64,000 bases of DNA from the NCBI GenBank assembly GCA_902629285.1, contig CACOQN010000004.1, positions 1 through 64,000 on the forward strand, in the 5' to 3' direction. Shown piece after piece: positions 36,145-45,854 of this stretch. Position 1 is the stretch's first letter. Each line of letters begins with the position of its first letter. Under the pieces are notes generated by a model. The model was not told the DNA's origin. It saw nothing but the letters and a program-made list of their open reading frames with translations, and did not search any database. The stretch comes from an uncultured Pelagibacteraceae bacterium. Lineage in GTDB: Bacteria; Pseudomonadota; Alphaproteobacteria; Pelagibacterales; Pelagibacteraceae. The translations under genes were made by a program, and so were the position numbers.

Positions 36145-37989
36145 TTATACGCCTTGTCTTTGCTTATTCTTTCCTTCTTTATAAAGTTTTAAGGCCTCTT
36201 TATTTTCATCAGTTGTAGGAATTTCTAAGGTTGGACTATCCCAAAAAGCAGAACCCTCCAGCCATTGATATGCATGTGTTTTAATTGAGATTACATATGT
36301 TACATCTGATTTTTTTGCTCTTTTAAATGCTTCTTCTAAATCTGATATTGAGTTCACATGCTCTGATTTAGCACCCATGCTTTCTGCATGCTTTGCAAAA
36401 TCAACATCAACAAGTCCTGGAGTGTTAGAACTTTTTAATAAATTATTATATTCATTCCCACCTTTGAATAATTGTAATCTGTTGATAACTGCAAAACCTC
36501 CATTATCACATACGATAATAATCAGTTTGTTTTTGGTAATAACTGACGAATATATATCTGTATTATTTAACAGGTAGGATCCATCACCAACAAAAGAAAT
36601 TACTTCTTTATTTGGATTTGCCATTTTAATTCCTAAAGCTCCAGAAATTTCATAACCCATACAACTAAAACCCCACTCAGTTTCATGAGTATTAAGTTCT
36701 CTAGGTCTCCAAACTTGAACAACCTCTCCAACTAAACCACCTGCGGCTGTGACTGCTATATCAGATGGATCTGAGTTTTTGTATATTGCACCGATTGCCT
36801 GAACGTAACTTGGAATTTCTTGATTTGAAGGTGCACTCTCTTTTTCTATTTGCTCATTCCATACTGCTAACTCTGTTTGGGATTTTTTATTCCATTCGTC
36901 ATTAGCTTTCCAGTCACCCAAAGCAATTGATAAATCTTTTAGAGAAATTTTTGCATCTCCAACAATTGCTTGTGCTAAATGTTTATTTGCATCAAATCTT
37001 GATACATTAATTGTGACAAGTTTAAAATTTTCATTTTCAAAATTGGCCCAAGATCCTGTAGTAAAGTCTCCCAATTTTGTTCCTATTGCAATTGCAAGAT
37101 CTGTTTGCTTTGCAATAAGATTTGTATTTTTTCCACCTAAAGCACCAATTTGCCCTGCATAATGTGGGTGATCTCTTTTCATTGTTGAATATCCCATTAC
37201 TGTTTGGGTAACTGGAATATTATGCTTAGTTGCAAAGTCGCTTAATTCCTCCATAGCATCTGAATAAAAAACTCCTCCGCCAGAAATTATTATAGGATTT
37301 TTTGAAGATTTAATAACCTCAGCTGCTTCTTTAATTTGAAAATCATCAGGTCTTGGCCTTCTAATTGTGTGAATTTTTTCTTTAAAAAATACTTCAGGAT
37401 AATCAAATGTTTGACCTTGTATATCTTGACTTAAAGATATGCATGCAGGTCCACAATCTGCAGGATCTAACATTGTTTGAACAGCAGTAGGAAACGATTG
37501 AATTATTTGCTCTGGCCTAGTGATTCTATCAAAATATCTTGTAACTGGTTTAAATGCATCATTTGCAGTGATAGTGGGATTATTAAAATGCTCTACTTGT
37601 TGTAATACTGGATCAGGCATTCTATTTGCATAAGTATCACCTGGTAAAAATAAAATTGGTAATCTATTACTCATTGCAACAGCAGCAGCCGTAACCATAT
37701 TTGTTGCACCTGGACCAACTGAGGATGTTGCCACAAAAATCTGCTGTCTTCTTTTTGCTCTTGCATATGCAATGCCGGTTAGAGACATATTTTGTTCATG
37801 ATGACCTCTGAAAGTAGGTAGCTCTTTTTGATTTTCTTCAAGAGCCTGTCCTAAACAAGCAACATTTCCGTGACCAAATATTCCAAATACGCCAGGAAAC
37901 AGAGGTTCCTTTTTACCATTAATTAATATTTTTTGGGCAATCAAATATTTAATTATAGCGTGTGCACATGTGAGAGTAATTTTTTTCAT
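36145..37989 (-). CDS. iolD: IolD, 3D-trihydroxycyclohexane-1,2-dione hydrolase
   Basis: 614 aa, the length of IolD rather than of acetolactate synthase. ThDP motif GDGSYLLNNTDIY...CDNGG, and HHEQNM with the catalytic Glu region are visible. The N-terminus (ALEENQKELPTFRGHHEQNM) is typical for IolD. It hydrolyses the cyclic dione ring of the myo-inositol pathway to 5-deoxy-glucuronate in the cytoplasm. IolB, IolC and IolJ are not in the window; IolE, IolG and a sugar importer lie 13 kb farther on. Confidence 0.9.
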   Translation of the reverse strand: MKKITLTCAHAIIKYLIAQKILINGKKEPLFPGVFGIFGHGNVACLGQALEENQKELPTFRGHHEQNMSLTGIAYARAKRRQQIFVATSSVGPGATNMVTAAAVAMSNRLPILFLPGDTYANRMPDPVLQQVEHFNNPTITANDAFKPVTRYFDRITRPEQIIQSFPTAVQTMLDPADCGPACISLSQDIQGQTFDYPEVFFKEKIHTIRRPRPDDFQIKEAAEVIKSSKNPIIISGGGVFYSDAMEELSDFATKHNIPVTQTVMGYSTMKRDHPHYAGQIGALGGKNTNLIAKQTDLAIAIGTKLGDFTTGSWANFENENFKLVTINVSRFDANKHLAQAIVGDAKISLKDLSIALGDWKANDEWNKKSQTELAVWNEQIEKESAPSNQEIPSYVQAIGAIYKNSDPSDIAVTAAGGLVGEVVQVWRPRELNTHETEWGFSCMGYEISGALGIKMANPNKEVISFVGDGSYLLNNTDIYSSVITKNKLIIIVCDNGGFAVINRLQLFKGGNEYNNLLKSSNTPGLVDVDFAKHAESMGAKSEHVNSISDLEEAFKRAKKSDVTYVISIKTHAYQWLEGSAFWDSPTLEIPTTDENKEALKLYKEGKNKQRQGV

Positions 37990-38078
37990 AAATTAAGTTT
38001 AACTTTAATTGTATATAATGTTTATATATAGTTAATCATAAATTATAAATTCTTAATAAGTAAGCTTAAAATAAATCT

Positions 38079-39521
38079 ATGTACGATAAATTTGGACAAT
38101 TCATTAATGGTAAATGGCAACTAGCAGAAAAAAAAGAAACGTATGACGTTATCAATCCTGCCACAGAGGAATTAATTGGAAAAGCATCAAAAGCATCTTC
38201 TTTAGATGTACAAAAAGCTTTGAAGTCAGCTCAAAAAGGTTTGGAAGTTTGGAAAAATACTGCACCATGGCAAAGAGCTTATACATTGAGAAAAATTGCA
38301 GATCTCATGAGAGAAAATAAAGATGTACTTGCAAAGTGGTTAACACTTGAGGTGGGTAAACCTCTAGCTGAAGGTGTAGGAGAAGTTGGTGGCGCTGCAG
38401 ATATTTTCGAATGGAATGCTGAGGAAACAAAAAGAATTTATGGTCAAACACAACAAAGCAGATTTCCAGATACTAGAGTTCATGTTTATTATCAGCCAGT
38501 AGGTGTAGTTGCTGCACTAGTTCCATGGAATTTCCCAATCGTTTTAGCTTCTAGAAAAATTTCTACTGCATTAGCAGCTGGTTGTTCTGTTATTTGTAAA
38601 CCAGATGTGATTACACCTGGTGCAGTGATGCAATTAGTTGATATTTGTAAAGAGGCAGGTGTTCCAGATGGTGTGGTAAATCTTTTATCAGGTGATCCAG
38701 CTGAAATTTCTAACGAGCTAATGGAGTCAGATATAGTTAAAAAAATTTCAATTACTGGTTCTACAAGAGTTGGTAAAATAATTTTAAAAAAAGCTGCAGA
38801 AAAAGTGCAAAGAGTAACAATGGAACTGAGTGGTCACTCTCCATTTATAGTATGTGAAGATGTAGATATTAATAAAGTTGCTGATATAGCTATATCAGCC
38901 AAATTTAGAAATAATGGACAAGTTTGTATTTCCCCTAACAGATTTTATATCCAAGAGAATAGAAAAAATGAATTTGTTGATGCTTTTATTGAGAGAGCAA
39001 AAAAATTAAAAATCGGTAATGGTATGGATAAGGGTGTTGAGTTAGGGCCTTTAACTACTGCAAAAAGATTAGAAGAAATAGAAAAGTTAGTTGATACTAC
39101 TAAAAAAGAAGGTGCCAAAGTATTAATGGGTGGAAAACGACCGTCTGGATTTAACAAAGGATACTATTATGAGCCAACGGTTTTTGATGACGTAAAAGAT
39201 AATTTCACAATTATGAGAGAAGAACCATTTGGCCCTCTAGTACCAATTTTAACTTTTAAAACTTTTGATGATGTAATCAAAAGAGCAAATGACAATGATT
39301 TAGGATTGTGTAGCTATTTATATACTAATTCGATGGAAAAAGCTCAGATAGGGTCTGAAAAATTAGAGACTGGTTGTGTTGCAGTAAACACTGGAGTAGT
39401 TGCAATTGCAGAGGCTCCATTTGGAGGAATTAAACAAACAGGTTATGGACGTGAAGGTGGTTCAGGTGCAATTAAAGATTACTTAAACGTTAAATATACC
39501 CACATGGGTCTTAAAATTTAA
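38079..39521 (+). CDS. NAD(P)-dependent aldehyde dehydrogenase
   Basis: 480 aa. General base Glu in VTMELSGHSP (usual form ELGGxxP), catalytic Cys in NNGQVCISPNR, cofactor loop ITGSTRVGK and VPWNFP. It resembles the succinate-semialdehyde/lactaldehyde/glycolaldehyde branch. It lies 2 nt before a HpcH/HpaI aldolase, so oxidation of the aldehyde released by that aldolase is the simplest role. It is divergent from iolD, with 89 nt between. Confidence 0.87.
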   Translation: MYDKFGQFINGKWQLAEKKETYDVINPATEELIGKASKASSLDVQKALKSAQKGLEVWKNTAPWQRAYTLRKIADLMRENKDVLAKWLTLEVGKPLAEGVGEVGGAADIFEWNAEETKRIYGQTQQSRFPDTRVHVYYQPVGVVAALVPWNFPIVLASRKISTALAAGCSVICKPDVITPGAVMQLVDICKEAGVPDGVVNLLSGDPAEISNELMESDIVKKISITGSTRVGKIILKKAAEKVQRVTMELSGHSPFIVCEDVDINKVADIAISAKFRNNGQVCISPNRFYIQENRKNEFVDAFIERAKKLKIGNGMDKGVELGPLTTAKRLEEIEKLVDTTKKEGAKVLMGGKRPSGFNKGYYYEPTVFDDVKDNFTIMREEPFGPLVPILTFKTFDDVIKRANDNDLGLCSYLYTNSMEKAQIGSEKLETGCVAVNTGVVAIAEAPFGGIKQTGYGREGGSGAIKDYLNVKYTHMGLKI

Positions 39522-39523
39522 AT

Positions 39524-40315
39524 ATGAGAAAAAATAAGATTAAAGAAATGATGAAATCAGGAAAACCTGTTGTAAATGGTTGGCTTCAAATACCCAGTAC
39601 TGTTTCTGCAGAAGTTATGGCTCATCAAGGTTGGGACTCGCTTACAATTGATATGCAGCATGGTTTAGTTGATTACACAAATGCACTTCCAATGTTGCAA
39701 ACAATATCTACAACAAATGTTACACCTTTAGCTAGGGTAAACTGGAATGAACCAGGTCAAATAATGAAAATTCTTGATGCAGGTTGTTATGGAATTATAT
39801 GCCCAATGGTAAGTAATAAAGAAGATGCGGAAAGATTTGTTCAAGCTTGTATGTACCCTCCACTTGGTTATAGAAGTTTTGGTCCTGTTAGAGGATTAAT
39901 CTATGGTGGCTCAGATTATGCAAAACATGCGAATGATGAAATGCTAAAATTAGCTATGATCGAAACAGAAGAGTCTTTAGAAAAATTAGATGAGATTATG
40001 TCAACTCCCGGTGTTGATGGAATATATATTGGTCCAGCTGATTTGAGTTTAGCAATAGGTGAAGAACCTGGCTTTGATAAAGCAGAAAACACAAAGGCAT
40101 ATTCAGAAATATTAAGAATATTAGAACACGCAAAAAAGAATAATATTTTTGCTGGAATTCACAATGGTACGCCTGAGTATTCACAAAAAATGATAGATAA
40201 AGGTTTTAATTTTGTAACTATTGGAGCTGACCAAAGAGCACTAAGTGCTGGCGCTAAGGCAGTGGTAGAGAAAATGAAAGGTGCTTCCAAAAAAGAGGAT
40301 TCTAAAGCTTACTAG
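39524..40315 (+). CDS. HpcH/HpaI-family 2-keto-3-deoxy acid aldolase
   Basis: 263 aa class II aldolase. GWDSLTIDMQHG, MVSNKEDAE, GYRSFGPVRG and GIYIGPADLSLA are family motifs, with metal-binding Glu in IETEE and Asp in GPADLS. It cleaves 2-keto-3-deoxy acids to pyruvate and an aldehyde (RhmA, GarL, HpaI are relatives). Together with the RhmD-like dehydratase and the aldehyde dehydrogenase it gives a full route: aldonate to keto-deoxy acid to pyruvate plus aldehyde to acid. Confidence 0.87.
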   Translation: MRKNKIKEMMKSGKPVVNGWLQIPSTVSAEVMAHQGWDSLTIDMQHGLVDYTNALPMLQTISTTNVTPLARVNWNEPGQIMKILDAGCYGIICPMVSNKEDAERFVQACMYPPLGYRSFGPVRGLIYGGSDYAKHANDEMLKLAMIETEESLEKLDEIMSTPGVDGIYIGPADLSLAIGEEPGFDKAENTKAYSEILRILEHAKKNNIFAGIHNGTPEYSQKMIDKGFNFVTIGADQRALSAGAKAVVEKMKGASKKEDSKAY

Positions 40316-40316
40316 T

Positions 40317-41468
40317 CTAATTTTTAAACTGTGTCCATTTACTATTATTTTTACTGGATTCTAAAACTGTCTCGATAAACTTCATTCCTTCAACCCCATC
40401 ATAAATAGTTGGGTAACAGTCATTCAACTCATTATATTTTTCATTATTTATTTGAGCATTTAATCTTTTTGAAACATCAGTATAAATATTTGCAAATCCT
40501 TCTAAATATCCTTCGGGATGACCTGGAGGAATTCTTGTAACATTATTAGCTTCTTTATTTGCGCTCCCGCTACCTCGTGTTATTTTTTCAGTAGGTTTAC
40601 CAAATTTAGTGAAATACAAATAATTAGGGTCTTCTTGTTTCCACTCTAAACCTCCCTTTTCGCCATAAACTCTTATTTTAAGATTATTTTCATTACCTAC
40701 TGCAACTTGACTAGACCAAATTGAACCTTTTGCACCACCTTTAAATCTCAACATGATTTGAGCATTATCATCTAATTTTCTACCCTTCACAAAGGTATGA
40801 ATATCAGCTGATAATTCATCTAATTCTAATCCGGTAATAAACCTAATAAGATTAAATGCGTGAGTACCGATATCTCCTATACACCCTCCTCCTCCTGACC
40901 TTTTAGGATCAGTTCTCCACTCTGCTTGTTTTAAACCTTTATCCTCAGCTTTTGTGGTTAACCAATCTTGAGGGTATTCAGCCTGTATAACTCTTATGTC
41001 TCCAAGATCTCCCTCTTTAATAAGAGATCTTGCATGCCTCACCATTGGATAACCAGTGTAATTATGAGTTAAAGCAAAAATTATCTTTTTATTTTCGATA
41101 ATGTCTTTAAGAGAATTTGCTTCCTCACTGGAAAAAGCAAGAGGCTTATCACATATAATGTGAATACCTTTTTCAGCAAAAATTTTTGCTACTGGCACAT
41201 GAAGATGATTAGGAGTTACTATTGAAACAACATCTATACCATCGGAACGAACAGACTCCTTTTCGGCCATTACTTGAAAAGTTTCATATACTCGTTCATC
41301 TGATATTCCAAGTTTGCTACCAGTTTCTTTTGTATTTTTAAAATTAGATGAAAAGCATCCCGCTACTAATTCATAATGACCATCAAGTCTCAAAGCTATT
41401 CTATGAACACCTCCAATGAAAGCACCCTCTCCTCCACCTACCATTCCTACACGGATTTTTCTCTGCAC
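40317..41468 (-). CDS. Gfo/Idh/MocA-family oxidoreductase
   Basis: 383 aa. GMVGGGEGAFIGGVHRIA is the cofactor loop with the insertion typical for a subgroup that occurs beside TIM-barrel sugar isomerases. CDKPLAF holds the catalytic Lys; GGGGCIGDIGTHAFNL the substrate-domain Asp and His. It shares one nucleotide with the isomerase gene upstream. Such pairs act in 3-keto-sugar or inositol-like metabolism. It ends 2 nt from the aldolase gene. Confidence 0.83.
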   Translation of the reverse strand: MQRKIRVGMVGGGEGAFIGGVHRIALRLDGHYELVAGCFSSNFKNTKETGSKLGISDERVYETFQVMAEKESVRSDGIDVVSIVTPNHLHVPVAKIFAEKGIHIICDKPLAFSSEEANSLKDIIENKKIIFALTHNYTGYPMVRHARSLIKEGDLGDIRVIQAEYPQDWLTTKAEDKGLKQAEWRTDPKRSGGGGCIGDIGTHAFNLIRFITGLELDELSADIHTFVKGRKLDDNAQIMLRFKGGAKGSIWSSQVAVGNENNLKIRVYGEKGGLEWKQEDPNYLYFTKFGKPTEKITRGSGSANKEANNVTRIPPGHPEGYLEGFANIYTDVSKRLNAQINNEKYNELNDCYPTIYDGVEGMKFIETVLESSKNNSKWTQFKN

Positions 41469-42523
41469 TAATTTATACCTAACATTTTTTTATTAGCTTC
41501 AATATCGGCGCCACTTCCTGCAAAATCATCAAATGCTTTTTCCGTAGTATTAATAATATGATTTTTGATAAACTCAGCTCCCTCTCTTGCTCCATCTTCA
41601 GGATGTTTCAAGCAGCACTCCCATTCTAGAACTGCCCAACCATCAAAACCATATGTTGTAAATTTTGAAAAAATTGATTTAAAATCTACTTGTCCATCAC
41701 CAAGAGATCTAAATCTACCAGCTCTTTTAATCCATGGTTGGAAACCACCATATACACCCTGTTTCCCAGTGGGGTTTAATTCAGCATCTTTGACATGAAA
41801 CATTTTTATTTTTTCATGATAGATATCAATATGAGCCAAATAATCTAAATTCTGTAAAACATAATGGCTAGGATCATAAAGCATATTGCACCTTTTGTGA
41901 TTGCCAACTTTTTCAAGAAACATTTCAAATGTAATTCCATCGTGAAGATCTTCACCTGGATGTATTTCATAACAGAGATCGACTCCATTTTGGTCAAATT
42001 GATCAAGTATTGGTTTCCACCTATTCGATAATTCATTAAATGCGTTTTCAATCAATCCCTCAGGTCTTTGTGGCCAAGGATAAACATAAGGCCAAGCTAA
42101 TGCTCCTGAAAAGGTGACATGCCTATCTATTCCAAGATTTTTTGAGGCCTTAGCTGCCATCATCAATTGGTTTACAGCCCATTCTTGTCTAGCTTTTGGA
42201 TTTCCTCTGACTTCAGGTGCTGCAAAACCATCAAAAGCTTTGTCATACGCTGGGTGAACGGCAACTAACTGTCCTTGTAGATGTGTTGATAGTTCTGTTA
42301 TTTCGAGATTATATTTTTTTGTTATACCTTTTATTTCATCACAATAATCTTTGCTCTCAGATGCTTTCTTAAGATCAATTAATCTAGCATCCCAACTTGG
42401 AATTTGTACGCCTTTGTAACCTAAAGAAGAAGCCCACTTACAAATTTTATCTAAAGAATTAAACGGCTCATCTTCACCTACAAATTGTGCTAGAAAAATT
42501 GCAGGACCTTTAATATTGTTCAT
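41468..42523 (-). CDS. xylose-isomerase-like TIM-barrel sugar epimerase/isomerase
   Basis: 351 aa. Metal ligands of the AP-endonuclease-2-like barrel: Glu in CYEIHPGE, Asp in LYDPSHY, His in FHVKDAE and Glu in VLEWECC. It catalyses isomerisation, epimerisation or dehydration of a (keto-)sugar or inosose. It is the first gene of a two-gene unit with the oxidoreductase and is divergent from the ABC binding protein at 42641, so both may serve the same imported sugar. Confidence 0.83.
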   Translation of the reverse strand: MNNIKGPAIFLAQFVGEDEPFNSLDKICKWASSLGYKGVQIPSWDARLIDLKKASESKDYCDEIKGITKKYNLEITELSTHLQGQLVAVHPAYDKAFDGFAAPEVRGNPKARQEWAVNQLMMAAKASKNLGIDRHVTFSGALAWPYVYPWPQRPEGLIENAFNELSNRWKPILDQFDQNGVDLCYEIHPGEDLHDGITFEMFLEKVGNHKRCNMLYDPSHYVLQNLDYLAHIDIYHEKIKMFHVKDAELNPTGKQGVYGGFQPWIKRAGRFRSLGDGQVDFKSIFSKFTTYGFDGWAVLEWECCLKHPEDGAREGAEFIKNHIINTTEKAFDDFAGSGADIEANKKMLGIN

Positions 42524-42605
42524 AATGTTCCCCTCCCCTAAAATTTATCAACAATTTATTTTCTACAAAAAAAATACTAGCAGGCACAACTCTTCTTGGA
42601 TAGAC

Positions 42606-42619
42606 TATTCTTAAGAATA
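42606..42619. promoter_or_regulatory. 14-bp perfect palindrome before the ABC binding-protein gene
   Basis: TATTCTTAAGAATA, 21 nt upstream of the ATG at 42641 and within the 117-nt divergent region. It could be an operator for the sugar operon or an mRNA hairpin in its leader. Confidence 0.45.
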
Positions 42620-42640
42620 AATAAACTAAGAGGAGATATA

Positions 42641-43945
42641 ATGAAAAAAATAATGATTTTATTGTTTGTTTCTCTATTTTCTTTTTCTGTTAATTCAAAC
42701 GCTAAATCTATCACATTAGGTTGGGCCGCTTGGGACCCTGCTAATGCTTTGCAAGAGTTAACTAAAGAATTTACTGCAGAAACAGGAATAGAAGTAAACT
42801 TTGAGTTTGTACCGTGGCCAAATTTTGCTGACCGTATGTTAAATGAGCTTAACAACAAAGGTAAAACATTTGACCTTTTAATCGGAGACTCACAATGGAT
42901 TGGTGCTGGAGCTGTATATGGACATTACGTAAAGCTGAATGACTTCTTTAATAAAGAAGGAATTTCAATGAGTGATTTCTCACCCGCTACAGTTTATGCT
43001 TATTCTACTTGGCCTAAAGGAAGTGAAAACTATTATGCATTACCAGCTATGGGAGATGCGTTGGCTTGGGCATATAGAAAAGATTGGTTTGATAGACCAG
43101 AACTTAGATCTGAGTTTAAAAAGAAACATGGATATGATCTAGGAGTACCAGCAAACTGGAATCAATTACATGATATGTGTAAGTTCTTCCAAGGAAGAGA
43201 AATTGATGGTCAAAAAAGATATGGGGCTGCAATTAACACAGAACGTGGATCAGAAGGTATAACAATGGGTGTTACGGCTGCTATGTATGCGTGGGGTATG
43301 GAATATGAAAATCCTAACAAGCCATACGATATGGAAGGATATTTTAATTCTCCACAAGCTGTAGAAGCAGTTGAGTTTTACAGAAAATTGTATGAGGACT
43401 GCGCACCTCCAGGACACTCTGATGCTTACATGGTTGCAAACTTAGATGCTTACAAATCGGGACAAGTTGCATTCCAAATGAACTGGTATGCTTTCTGGCC
43501 TGGTGTTTCTAAAGAAGATAGCGGTGGAAGAGTAAGTGGTTTCTTTGCAAATCCAAAACAGAATGTTGCAGCTGCAACTTTAGGTGGACAAGGGATATCT
43601 GTTGTTAAATATTCTGACAAACAAGATCTTGCTCTTGAATACATTAAATGGTTTGCGAGACCAGATGTACAACAAAAATGGTGGGATCTAGGTGGATACT
43701 CGTGTCATAATGATGTTTTAAATTCGCCTTCATTTCCAACGTCTACTGTTTACGCGCAAGGGTTCTTAGACTCAATGGGAATTGTCAAAGATTTTTGGCA
43801 AGAACCAACTTTTGTTGAGTTGATGCTTCCTATGCAAGAAGCAATTCATGACTATGTTGTTAATGGTAAAGGAACTGCTAAAGAAGCTCTCGATAAAATT
43901 ATCGGAGAATGGGTTGAAGTATTCGAAGCAGACGGAAAACTTTAA
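42641..43945 (+). CDS. ABC sugar/polyol solute-binding protein
   Basis: Start set at ATG 42641 (AGGAGA Shine-Dalgarno 6 nt before); it opens a signal peptide (MKKIMILLFVSLFSFSVNSNA). The track's 42596 start lacks these signs. The mature protein is a ~410-aa extracellular binding protein of the COG1653 type, starting LGWAAWDPANALQEL. It is the first gene of an operon with two permeases, a small membrane protein, two ATPases and dihydroxyacetone-kinase subunits, so dihydroxyacetone, glycerol or a C4 ketose/polyol is a plausible ligand. Confidence 0.88.
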   Translation: MKKIMILLFVSLFSFSVNSNAKSITLGWAAWDPANALQELTKEFTAETGIEVNFEFVPWPNFADRMLNELNNKGKTFDLLIGDSQWIGAGAVYGHYVKLNDFFNKEGISMSDFSPATVYAYSTWPKGSENYYALPAMGDALAWAYRKDWFDRPELRSEFKKKHGYDLGVPANWNQLHDMCKFFQGREIDGQKRYGAAINTERGSEGITMGVTAAMYAWGMEYENPNKPYDMEGYFNSPQAVEAVEFYRKLYEDCAPPGHSDAYMVANLDAYKSGQVAFQMNWYAFWPGVSKEDSGGRVSGFFANPKQNVAAATLGGQGISVVKYSDKQDLALEYIKWFARPDVQQKWWDLGGYSCHNDVLNSPSFPTSTVYAQGFLDSMGIVKDFWQEPTFVELMLPMQEAIHDYVVNGKGTAKEALDKIIGEWVEVFEADGKL

Positions 43946-43972
43946 CATTAATACTTTAAAAAAATTAAAATT

Positions 43973-43998
43973 GGGGGGGTACCACCTCCCCTTTTTTT
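43973..43998 (+). terminator. terminator-like hairpin between binding protein and permeases
   Basis: GGGGGGGT-ACC-ACCTCCCC (8-bp stem, one G-T pair) followed by seven T residues, 27 nt after the binding-protein stop and 13 nt before the permease ATG. Acts as an attenuator, or the operon has a second promoter; none is visible in the gap. Confidence 0.8.
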
Positions 43999-44010
43999 AT
44001 AAAAATTCAT

Positions 44011-44910
44011 ATGAGCGTAAAAAAAAAATTCAAAGGACTTTCTGATAAAGCTGTGGGTTGGCTTTTTATTGGGCCTACTGTACTTCTTCTATTAGCTATA
44101 AATATCTATCCATTGGTCTATGCGATCAAAATGTCTTTTACAAATTTTTACGCAAATAAAATTGGAAGAGAGCCCCAATTTATTGGTTTAAAAAACTACA
44201 TTAAAGTTCTCAATAAAGAAGCTATTTGGGAAAAAATGCAAGTCACTGCAAGCTTTATGTTTTGGACTTTGTTGCTACAAGCAATAATTGGTTTAGGTTT
44301 GGCTCTACTTCTAAACAGAAAATTTAAAGGAAATGAATTATTAACTACATTAATTGTTTTGCCAATGATGTTATCGCCTGCTGTTGTTGGAGTTTTTTGG
44401 ACTTATCTATACAACCCTCAAGTAGGTCTGTTTAATTATGTAGTCAATTTTTTCTATGATTTTGGAAGCTTTGATATGATTGGGTCGAGTATACTAGCAC
44501 CATGGTCAATCGTTATTGTTGATACTTGGATGTGGACACCTTTCACAATGTTGATTTGTTTAGCAGGTTTAAGATCTGTTCCAAACTATTTATATGAAGC
44601 AGCAGAAGTTGATAGAGCGAGTAAGTGGCAACAATTTATTTACATTACTTTACCCTCTGTTTTGCCGTTTTTATTATTAGCTCTACTATTTAGGGGCATT
44701 GAAAATTTTAAAATGTTTGACATGGTAGTTGAACTGACATCGGGTGGACCAGGTTCAGCAACTGAACTTGCCTCTATTAATTTAAAGAGGGAAGCATTTG
44801 AAAAATGGAAAACTGGATACAGTTCAGCATTCGCAGTTATTCTTTTTGTGACCATTTTTGGTTTTGGAAATGTTTATGTAAAAGTTATGAACAAGATAAA
44901 GGAGCGCTGA
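44011..44910 (+). CDS. ABC sugar permease, MalF type
   Basis: 299 aa, six membrane helices. The inner-membrane ATPase-contact (EAA) loop reads YEAAEVDRASKWQQFIYITLP. The first permease of the pair. Start ATG 44011 lies 12 nt after the hairpin T-run. Its TGA overlaps the ATG of the second permease (ATGA-type overlap), indicating coupled translation. Confidence 0.9.
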   Translation: MSVKKKFKGLSDKAVGWLFIGPTVLLLLAINIYPLVYAIKMSFTNFYANKIGREPQFIGLKNYIKVLNKEAIWEKMQVTASFMFWTLLLQAIIGLGLALLLNRKFKGNELLTTLIVLPMMLSPAVVGVFWTYLYNPQVGLFNYVVNFFYDFGSFDMIGSSILAPWSIVIVDTWMWTPFTMLICLAGLRSVPNYLYEAAEVDRASKWQQFIYITLPSVLPFLLLALLFRGIENFKMFDMVVELTSGGPGSATELASINLKREAFEKWKTGYSSAFAVILFVTIFGFGNVYVKVMNKIKER

Positions 44911-45854
44911 TGGATACCTCAAGATCATATTTAGAACCTTCATCCTTTTCAAAAAAAATTGCAGCTGCGATTATTATAATTTACACGGTTATAACTTTAA
45001 TACCCATATCTTGGATGGTCATGACAAGTTTTAAAAATGTAGACAGTGCAATTTCATACCCACCTGAGGTATTATTTGAGCCATCATTAGAAGGTTATGT
45101 TAATTTATTTACTAATAGATCAAGACAATCACCGGAATATCTTGACTCATTACCCCCACCAAAAAATTGGTATGAAGAGCTTGTTAGAAGTAGAGAGATG
45201 GTAATCACTGGACCATCAAAATTTTTAGGAAGATATTCAAACTCTATGATAATTGGCTTTGGTTCAACTTTTGCATCAGTATTTTTGGGTGCATTAGCTG
45301 CATATGCTTTTTCAAGATTTAGAGTTCCATTAAAAGATGATTTATTATTTTTTATTCTATCTACCAGAATGTTTCCACCAATAGCAGTAGCAGTTCCAAT
45401 ATTTATTATGTACAGAAAATTAGGGCTAGGAGATACTCATCTTGGAATGATCATATTGTATACAGTTGTAAATTTAAGTTTAGCAGTATGGTTGTTAAAA
45501 GGATTTATGGATGAAATTCCTAAAGAATACGAAGAGGCAGCAATGATTGACGGATATTCTAGACTTCAAGCTTTCTTTAAAGTTGTTCTACCACAAGCAA
45601 TGACAGGTATAGCTGCAACTGCAATATTTTGTATGATATTTTCATGGAATGAATATGCTTTTGCTGTTCTGCTAACACAGTTCAACGCTCAAACAGCCCC
45701 ACCTTTTATTCCAACAATCATTGGTGAGGGGGGGCTTGACTGGCCAGCAATCGGTGCAGGTACAACTTTATTTTTATTACCAGTAATGATTTTCACAATC
45801 ATTTTAAGAAAACATCTTTTAAGAGGTATTACCTTTGGAGCAGTGAGAAAATAA
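44910..45854 (+). CDS. ABC sugar permease, MalG type
   Basis: 314 aa from ATG 44910 (MDTSRSYLEPS); the ORF-track start at 44805 reads through the previous gene in another frame. Six membrane helices with a large loop after the first; the EAA motif is EYEEAAMIDGYSRLQAFFKVVLP. It pairs with the preceding permease and shares one base with the next small gene (TAATG). Confidence 0.9.
   Translation: MDTSRSYLEPSSFSKKIAAAIIIIYTVITLIPISWMVMTSFKNVDSAISYPPEVLFEPSLEGYVNLFTNRSRQSPEYLDSLPPPKNWYEELVRSREMVITGPSKFLGRYSNSMIIGFGSTFASVFLGALAAYAFSRFRVPLKDDLLFFILSTRMFPPIAVAVPIFIMYRKLGLGDTHLGMIILYTVVNLSLAVWLLKGFMDEIPKEYEEAAMIDGYSRLQAFFKVVLPQAMTGIAATAIFCMIFSWNEYAFAVLLTQFNAQTAPPFIPTIIGEGGLDWPAIGAGTTLFLLPVMIFTIILRKHLLRGITFGAVRK

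Noticed and set aside
44805-44909. Upstream start of the MalG-type permease
   Set aside because: It lies in another frame inside the first permease; the ATGA overlap at 44910 is the normal junction.
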